A stretch of 64,000 nt of DNA from Nicotiana tabacum (Eukaryota; Streptophyta; Magnoliopsida; Solanales; Solanaceae), in NCBI RefSeq assembly GCF_000715075.1, contig NC_134096.1, forward strand, positions 122,146,643 to 122,210,642. Reading direction: 5' to 3'. Shown piece by piece: positions 62,416 to 64,000 of the stretch; the first letter of the stretch is position 1; each line of letters begins with the position of its first letter. The notes beneath the pieces are model-generated. The model was not told where the DNA came from and made no database searches. It worked only from the letters and a program-made list of their open reading frames with translations. Made by a program: the position numbers and the translations under genes.

Positions 62416-64000
62416 GTATGCGTTTACCATTTTTCCGGGGAGTTTAACTTTACTTATGGATTCAATTTTATAGAAATTCAATAAGAGTAAATTTCATGGA
62501 TGATCATTTAATTTTGTAGTGTTTAGTTCTTTTCAAACAAATATGGATAAAAACTATATTATCCACTTAGAAAATGGATAATTAACGGATAACTGGAAAA
62601 TTTCACTATGTGACCCCACCAAGTTCACGTGAAACGCTTCCTAGGAAATTCAACGGGAATTACCCACGAGGGTCCTGGGAAACTATTTTCCCATCACCCC
62701 TTTTCCCACTGAGCGTCTCTCCTGGGAATGTCGTAGGAATATTTAAATTTCAAACGGATTTCCCACCGATTTGTCCGTGGGAAAAGAATGTGTTTCTAGT
62801 AGTGCCTGTTAGGCCAATCTTTGCGGAAGCTAAAAGTGCTTAGTTCTTTTCAAACAAAAGAAAAATGTTTATTTTAGATAGTTTAGGTGTTTAGCTAGAC
62901 TTTTGCATAGTAATAGCGAGAGATTTGAAAATTAGCTTGTTTTCACTAATTGCTTAGTTGCTAATAAAAAGAGTAGAGTTGGACATTCCCATAGAGTCGT
63001 GGGAAAAAATAATTTTATTATTTGTTGCAAATATATATATATATATACATCTCTTGTGGGTGCACTAGTCCCACTAAGGATTGATTATTGCATAGTAGAG
63101 TTATCCTTCCTTGATTTGGAGGCTCAGTGTTAATTTACTTCCAGAGTAGGGGTGGCAAAATAGTTAAAAGAAAACAGTTAACCACTCATATTATTCACTA
63201 AAAAATAGGTTGGATAATGAACTTTTTAAAAACGGGTCAAATATGGATAATAACCGTATTATCCAGTTAGAAAATGAATAACCAATGGATAACTAATGAG
63301 TTTAACTTTTACATTTGTAAAGACTCAAATGAGTTTCCTCAAATTTGGGAGACTAGGAATTCTCCCAAAATTAAAGTAATCATATTCAAGAAGCCATGGA
63401 TAATATGGATATTCATATTATTCGCCAGTTAACCAATTTTTTATCCGTTTAAATATGAGTCGGGTCGGAAAATCAATCCATTTTTGTAATACCCATTCTC
63501 GACCCACCTATATCCGACCCGACCAGCCCGTTTGTTATCCCTAGTTAGTAAAAACTTCATAAAATGACATATATTTGTTTGAAGTGCGTGCGATTAATAT
63601 GAAATTTGAAGGGAAAAATACGAGATCTTGAATAGTGAGCGTATTCGTCCAATTTGACAGTTGACTCTAAAATAATTAGATAAGCAAACAATTAGATAAT
63701 GCTTAAACGTGCAAAGTTGAACAACTACATTTAGTTATAGTGAATACACATATAAAATGTGTCATGAAATTAATTTTGATCTTATCAGACACAAAATATT
63801 GTATATATTGATATGATAAAATCAGAGTTGTTATTTTTTCTATAACGAACAAATATTAAAACATTAAATCAGTCAATTATTACTTGGAAGAGTGTATATC
63901 TTGATAGCAAAATTGCTGGTAGAACCTTGTTAAAAAGTGTCAACAATAACAACATATCCAGTATTGTTAAAAAGTGTCAATAAGTACCAATTTTATGAAA
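62416..64000 (+). other. RLK2 intron 1 (open to window end), MITE-rich
   Basis: No exon found. 62530-62598 is an internal piece of the MITE at 63147-63543. A 19-bp word TTAGTTCTTTTCAAACAAA at 62522 and 62840 brackets an insert that ends TTTCTAGTAGTG (about 62793-62804), a CACTA-like terminus. A short TA run lies at 63031-63047. Confidence 0.5.
63147..63543. mobile_element. MITE with TAGGGRTRRCAAA ends
   Basis: Left end TAGGGGTGGCAAAA, right end inverted TAGGGATAACAAACGGG, about 397 bp, no coding capacity. Internal text is rich in GGATAAT and CGGGTC words (GTCGGGTCGGAAAA, GACCCGACC). Such ends are common in plant hAT-type MITEs. Target duplication not clear. Confidence 0.6.

Overview
The window is plant nuclear DNA, most likely from Solanaceae and probably a Nicotiana-type genome. 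The reasons are the transposon mixture (Athila-, Ogre/Tat- and chromovirus-type Ty3/gypsy elements, Tnt1-like Ty1/copia elements, hAT, CACTA-like ends, MITEs), a tobacco TS-family SINE with an (AAC/GTT)n tail, and two leucine-rich-repeat receptor kinase genes with GT-AG introns. Nothing bacterial is present. Nearly every other coding stretch is transposon-derived and decayed.

Layout. 1-7379: Athila-like Ty3/gypsy remains (RNase H/integrase, 3' region, a full LTR, then tRNA-Asp PBS, gag and a truncated LTR). 7382-14283: 3' part of an Ogre/Tat-like element (integrase end, a 28-bp hairpin-unit tandem array, PPT, 4.1-kb 3' LTR). 14284-22566: chromovirus-like Ty3/gypsy element E3 without the start of its 5' LTR. 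22567-27755: 3' part of copia element E4. 28513-38944 (minus): receptor kinase RLK1 with copia E5 in intron 1. 38945-44500: RLK1 upstream DNA with MITEs and a CACTA-like end. About 44500-49309 (minus): leader, PBS and 4.4-kb 5' LTR of the Ogre-like element, carrying a SINE. 49310-50360 (minus): the missing start of E3's 5' LTR. 50361-60714: pieces of E4's 5' side (minus), split by copia E6 and an hAT element, ending in E4's 5' LTR. 61499 to the end: first exon and intron of a second receptor kinase, RLK2.

Main result. The halves of three nested elements lie about 30 kb apart in opposite orientation, and their target-site duplications match: TTCAC for the Ogre-like element in the E3 LTR, GCTTC/GATTC for E3 in E4, GTTGC for E4 in host DNA. 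Flipping the segment from about 7382 to about 44500 back puts all three together at once. It also places RLK1 and RLK2 head to tail, about 1.5 kb apart before the insertions. The window therefore records a roughly 37-kb inversion (or an assembly flip) with one breakpoint inside the Ogre-like element. RLK1 can still be read as an uninterrupted 1104-codon non-RD kinase across four exons. RLK2 exon 1 has a one-base homopolymer frameshift and two more LRR units than RLK1.
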